NCBI GenBank assembly: GCA_023386515.1
Contig: JAEWJQ010000279.1
Coordinates: 1 to 7,768, forward strand
From: Pseudomonadota bacterium
Lineage (GTDB): Bacteria > Pseudomonadota > Alphaproteobacteria > Sphingomonadales > Sphingomonadaceae
Length of the DNA: 7,768 nt
Reading direction: 5' to 3'
Shown: positions 5,718 to 7,768 of the stretch, one piece after another
Layout: each line of letters starts with the position of its first letter
How positions within the stretch are numbered: position 1 is the stretch's first letter
The notes under the pieces: generated by a model
The model's input: the letters and a program-made list of their open reading frames with translations, nothing else
Databases searched by the model: none
What the model was told of the DNA's origin: nothing
Position numbers and translations under genes: made by a program

Positions 5718-6837
5718 CGGCGATGATCCCCGCGATCCTGTTGCTAGCCCGGCCGTCGCCATAGGGATTGTGCGCGCGAGCCATGGCGGAATAGGCGCCC
5801 TTGTCATCCAGAAGCGTGAAGACTTCGGAAACGATGCGATCTTCGTTGGTGCCGACCAGTCGCGCGGTACCGGCGGCGACACCCTCTGGCCGCTCGGTCG
5901 TATCGCGCATCACCAGCACCGGCTTGCCCAGCGCCGGCGCCTCCTCCTGCACGCCGCCCGAGTCCGTCAGCACGATGTCGCTCAGCTCCAGGGCGCGGAT
6001 GAAATGCGGATAATCCAGCGGCGCGATGCGAGCGACATTGTCGCGGGCGCCGAGCGCCGCATCCATCACGCCGACGACATTGGGATTGGGATGCATCGGG
6101 AACAGCACGGCCGTATCGTCGCGGTCGGCGATGCTGGCGATGGCGCGGGCGATCGCGGCCATGCCGTCACCGAAATTCTCCCGCCGGTGGGTCGTGACCA
6201 GGATCAGCCGTTTTCCGGCGAACCGGGTCGCGACAGCGTCCAGATCCGCGGCAAGCGCGGGTGCGGCGGCGATCCGCTCGCGCGTCCAGTGCAGGGCATC
6301 GATGACGGTATTGCCCGTGACGCAAACGCCTGCCGTCACGCCCTCGCGCGCGAGGGCGGCCGCCGCGGTCTCGGTCGGTGCGAAATGGAGATCGGCGATC
6401 GGCGCGACGATGCGACGGTTCACCTCTTCGGGCCAGGGATGGTAGATGTCGCCCGAGCGCAGCCCCGCCTCGACATGCGCGACGGGTATCTTGCGATAAT
6501 AGGCCGCCAGCGCGCCGACCATCGCGGTCGCGGTGTCGCCTTGCACGACGACACGGTCGGGCCGCTCGGCATCCATTACCTCGCCGAGGCCGATGAGCAG
6601 GCGCGCCGTCAGCCGATCCAGCGTCTGCCCCGGCTCCATCAGGTCGAGGTCGATGTCGGGCGTCAGCCTGGCGATGGCGAGCACTTGGTCGAGCAGGCCG
6701 CGATGCTGGGCGGTGACGCAGGTGACCGTGTGAAGCCGCGGGTCCTGGCGCAGCGCGCGTACCACGGGAAACAGTTTAATCGCCTCCGGCCGGGTGCCGA
6801 AGATGACGAGCACTTTGGGATGCGGCGAACGGGCCAT
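5701..6837 (-). CDS. wecB: Non-hydrolysing UDP-N-acetylglucosamine 2-epimerase WecB
   Basis: This 378-aa cytosolic enzyme interconverts UDP-GlcNAc and UDP-ManNAc, feeding WecC. Family motifs are complete: FGTRPEAIKLFPV near the N-terminus, VVQGDTATAM with Asp101, HVEAGLRSGD with Glu123, PWPEEVNRR with Glu137, TTHRRENFGDG with His217, DSGGVQEEAP (292-301) and RDTTERPEG (311-319). The Asp/Glu/Glu/His set corresponds to the catalytic residues described for the bacterial enzymes. The length matches the family (about 370-380 aa), which separates it from the longer or divergent hydrolysing forms. The ATG at 6837 places the first strand (KVLVIFGT) at residue 8; the Shine-Dalgarno sequence is weak. 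It is the first gene of the leftward run, overlaps wecC by 17 nt, and diverges from galU across about 100 bp, so a promoter is expected in that gap. Confidence 0.97.
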   Translation of the reverse strand: MARSPHPKVLVIFGTRPEAIKLFPVVRALRQDPRLHTVTCVTAQHRGLLDQVLAIARLTPDIDLDLMEPGQTLDRLTARLLIGLGEVMDAERPDRVVVQGDTATAMVGALAAYYRKIPVAHVEAGLRSGDIYHPWPEEVNRRIVAPIADLHFAPTETAAAALAREGVTAGVCVTGNTVIDALHWTRERIAAAPALAADLDAVATRFAGKRLILVTTHRRENFGDGMAAIARAIASIADRDDTAVLFPMHPNPNVVGVMDAALGARDNVARIAPLDYPHFIRALELSDIVLTDSGGVQEEAPALGKPVLVMRDTTERPEGVAAGTARLVGTNEDRIVSEVFTLLDDKGAYSAMARAHNPYGDGRASNRIAGIIADAFGL

Positions 6838-6859
6838 GGCGCTTGCCGTACTCGCTGCG

Positions 6860-6878
6860 GCTTAACGTCTGACTAAGC
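6860..6878. promoter_or_regulatory. Dyad symmetry in the wecB-galU divergent region (wecB-proximal)
   Basis: GCTTA (6860-6864) and TAAGC (6874-6878) form a 5-bp inverted repeat around a 9-bp centre that itself contains GTC-T-GAC. It lies 23 bp upstream of the wecB start and would fall in its 5' UTR or core promoter. The symmetry fits a regulator site, but its short arms could be chance. Confidence 0.3.
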
Positions 6879-6881
6879 GCG

Positions 6882-6910
6882 TTGCGGCGCTGCCCCGGAC
6901 ATCCTAGGTG
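6882..6910 (+). promoter_or_regulatory. Weak candidate galU promoter
   Basis: TTGCGG (6882-6887) is followed after 17 bp by TAGGTG (6905-6910). The -35 is reasonable but the -10 matches only its first two bases. A start near 6917 would leave a leader of about 23 nt with the AGGA ribosome binding site. On the other strand TTGGCA (6926-6921) is a 5/6 match to a -35, but the nearest -10-like TAGGAT is only 14 bp away, so a wecB promoter is not resolved. Confidence 0.22.
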
Positions 6911-6919
6911 CAAGCACCT
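6906..6919. promoter_or_regulatory. Near-perfect palindrome upstream of galU, possible operator
   Basis: AGGTGC (6906-6911) and GCACCT (6914-6919) are exact reverse complements separated by AA. A 2-nt gap is too tight for a normal RNA hairpin loop, so a dimeric protein-binding site is the better reading. It would overlap the candidate galU -10 and start site, and lies 11 bp before the galU Shine-Dalgarno sequence, the position expected of a repressor site. No regulator gene is visible in the window. Confidence 0.4.
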
Positions 6920-6939
6920 TTGCCAATCCAGGAATGACG

Positions 6940-7768
6940 ATGACGATCAAGCGCGTACGCAAGGCGGTTCTGCCGGTGGCCGGTCTCGGCACCCGGTTTC
7001 TGCCGGCCACCAAGGCGATGCCCAAGGAGATGCTGACCGTCGTCGACAAGCCGCTGATCCAATATGCGGTCGAGGAAGCATTGGAGGCGGGGATCGAACA
7101 GATCATCTTCGTCACCGGCCGCGGCAAGGGCGCGCTGGAAGATCATTTCGACGTCTCCTACGAGCTGGAAGCCACGATGAAGGCGCGCGGCAAATCGCTC
7201 GCCGCGATCGAGGGCGTGCGGCAGAAGCCGGGCTCGCCCGTCTACGTCCGCCAGCAGCAGCCGCTGGGCCTCGGCCATGCGGTATGGTGCGCGCGCGAGA
7301 TCGTCGGCGACGAACCGCTCGCGGTGCTGCTGCCCGACGAGCTGATGGTCGGCGGGTTCATGAAGCAGATGGTGGAGGCCTATGACACGGTCGGCGGCAA
7401 CGTCATCGGCGCGCTCGAAGTGCCTGACAGCGAGACCGACAAATACGGCATCATCTCGCCCGGCAAGCAGGACGGCCGCCTGACCGAGGTCACCGCGCTG
7501 GTCGAGAAGCCCAAGGGCAAGGCGCCGTCGAACCTGATGATCCCAGGCCGCTACATTCTGCAGCCGGAGGTGATGCAGATCCTCGACGCGCAGGAGCCGG
7601 GCGCTGGCGGCGAGATCCAGCTGACCGATGCGATGGCCAAGCTGATCGGACGCCAGCCGTTCCACGGCTTCACCTTCGATGGGCAGCGCTACGATTGCGG
7701 CGACAAGGCGGGGTGGCTGACCGCGAATCTGGCGCTGGGCCTGGCGCGCGAGGACATCGGGCCGGCAG
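6940..7768 (+). CDS. galU: UTP-glucose-1-phosphate uridylyltransferase GalU (3' truncated by window)
   Basis: This cytosolic enzyme makes UDP-glucose from UTP and glucose-1-phosphate, supplying surface polysaccharide and glycolipid synthesis. The first 276 codons are present and the frame is open to the window edge; bacterial GalU is about 290-300 aa, so only a short tail should be missing. Motifs: AGLGTRFLPATKAMPKEM (14-31), the nucleotide-binding signature; QQQPLGLGHAVWCA (105-118); LLPDEL (130-135); ALVEKP (186-191); PGRYIL (202-207); GGEIQLTDAM (223-232); and YDCGDKAGWL (251-260). Two in-frame ATGs occur, at 6934 and 6940. AGGA (6930-6933) abuts the first but is 6 nt from the second, so 6940 is preferred, giving the usual MTIK N-terminus. 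It is divergent from wecB. Confidence 0.97.
   Translation, partial: MTIKRVRKAVLPVAGLGTRFLPATKAMPKEMLTVVDKPLIQYAVEEALEAGIEQIIFVTGRGKGALEDHFDVSYELEATMKARGKSLAAIEGVRQKPGSPVYVRQQQPLGLGHAVWCAREIVGDEPLAVLLPDELMVGGFMKQMVEAYDTVGGNVIGALEVPDSETDKYGIISPGKQDGRLTEVTALVEKPKGKAPSNLMIPGRYILQPEVMQILDAQEPGAGGEIQLTDAMAKLIGRQPFHGFTFDGQRYDCGDKAGWLTANLALGLAREDIGPA

Noticed and set aside
4302..5726. 474-codon + strand open frame opposite wecC
   Set aside because: It lies antisense to a complete, motif-rich wecC. Its product is rich in Arg, Asp, Gly and His, as expected from the complement of GC-rich coding DNA, and shows no domain.
5718..5882. 55-residue N-terminal extension of WecC
   Set aside because: It lies within the wecB coding region in another frame and has no family counterpart; the Rossmann fold begins just after the ATG at 5717.
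5695..6876. 393-codon + strand open frame opposite wecB
   Set aside because: Antisense shadow of wecB, which has all catalytic motifs; composition typical of a reverse-frame artefact.
6904..7665. 253-codon - strand open frame opposite galU
   Set aside because: Antisense to galU, whose motifs run uninterrupted to the window edge.
1..7768. CRISPR array, tRNA/rRNA, insertion sequence, toxin-antitoxin or defence system
   Set aside because: No regularly spaced repeats, no tRNA-like or rRNA-like sequence, no transposase-like or toxin-antitoxin-like frames, and uniform GC-rich coding style throughout. The window is mostly ordinary metabolism and cell-surface sugar genes.

Overview
The window is high-GC, gene-dense bacterial DNA. 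The gene content, the ATGA stop/start overlaps and the small Ala-rich exported protein suggest an alphaproteobacterium, most likely a sphingomonad. That assignment is inferred from gene style and neighbourhood; there is no rRNA or other direct taxonomic marker here.

Left block (1-2969, + strand) is a housekeeping metabolic run. It holds the last codons of an unidentified gene, coaBC (coenzyme A synthesis), dut (dUTPase), a small exported protein of unknown function, and a MoeB/ThiF-type E1-like adenylyltransferase. Three junctions (101-104, 1795-1798, 2196-2199) are 4-nt ATGA overlaps, so translation is probably coupled. The exception is dut: it starts at a GTG with no Shine-Dalgarno sequence, a few bases after a promoter-like -35/-10 pair, so it may be transcribed as a leaderless mRNA.

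Central gap (2970-3571) holds a 9-bp inverted repeat, a strong intrinsic terminator facing left with a UUCG tetraloop, and an 81-aa Ala-rich protein gene on the - strand. That small protein has a signal peptide, one further hydrophobic segment and an acidic tail. It has a strong Shine-Dalgarno sequence and a small hairpin just upstream of it.

Right block (3572-6837, - strand) runs wecB, wecC, then a PPP-family metallophosphatase. WecB (UDP-GlcNAc 2-epimerase) and WecC (UDP-ManNAc dehydrogenase) convert UDP-GlcNAc into UDP-ManNAcA, a sugar donor for surface polysaccharide. Their coding regions overlap by 17 nt. The phosphatase follows after 85 bp and may be co-transcribed.

Far right (6940-end, + strand) is galU, UDP-glucose pyrophosphorylase, divergent from wecB and cut by the window edge. 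The roughly 100-bp divergent region carries two dyad symmetries. wecB, wecC and galU together form a nucleotide-sugar supply locus for cell-surface glycans. I found no CRISPR, mobile element, tRNA or rRNA. The most open questions are the two small exported proteins, the leaderless dut start and the wecBC-phosphatase association.
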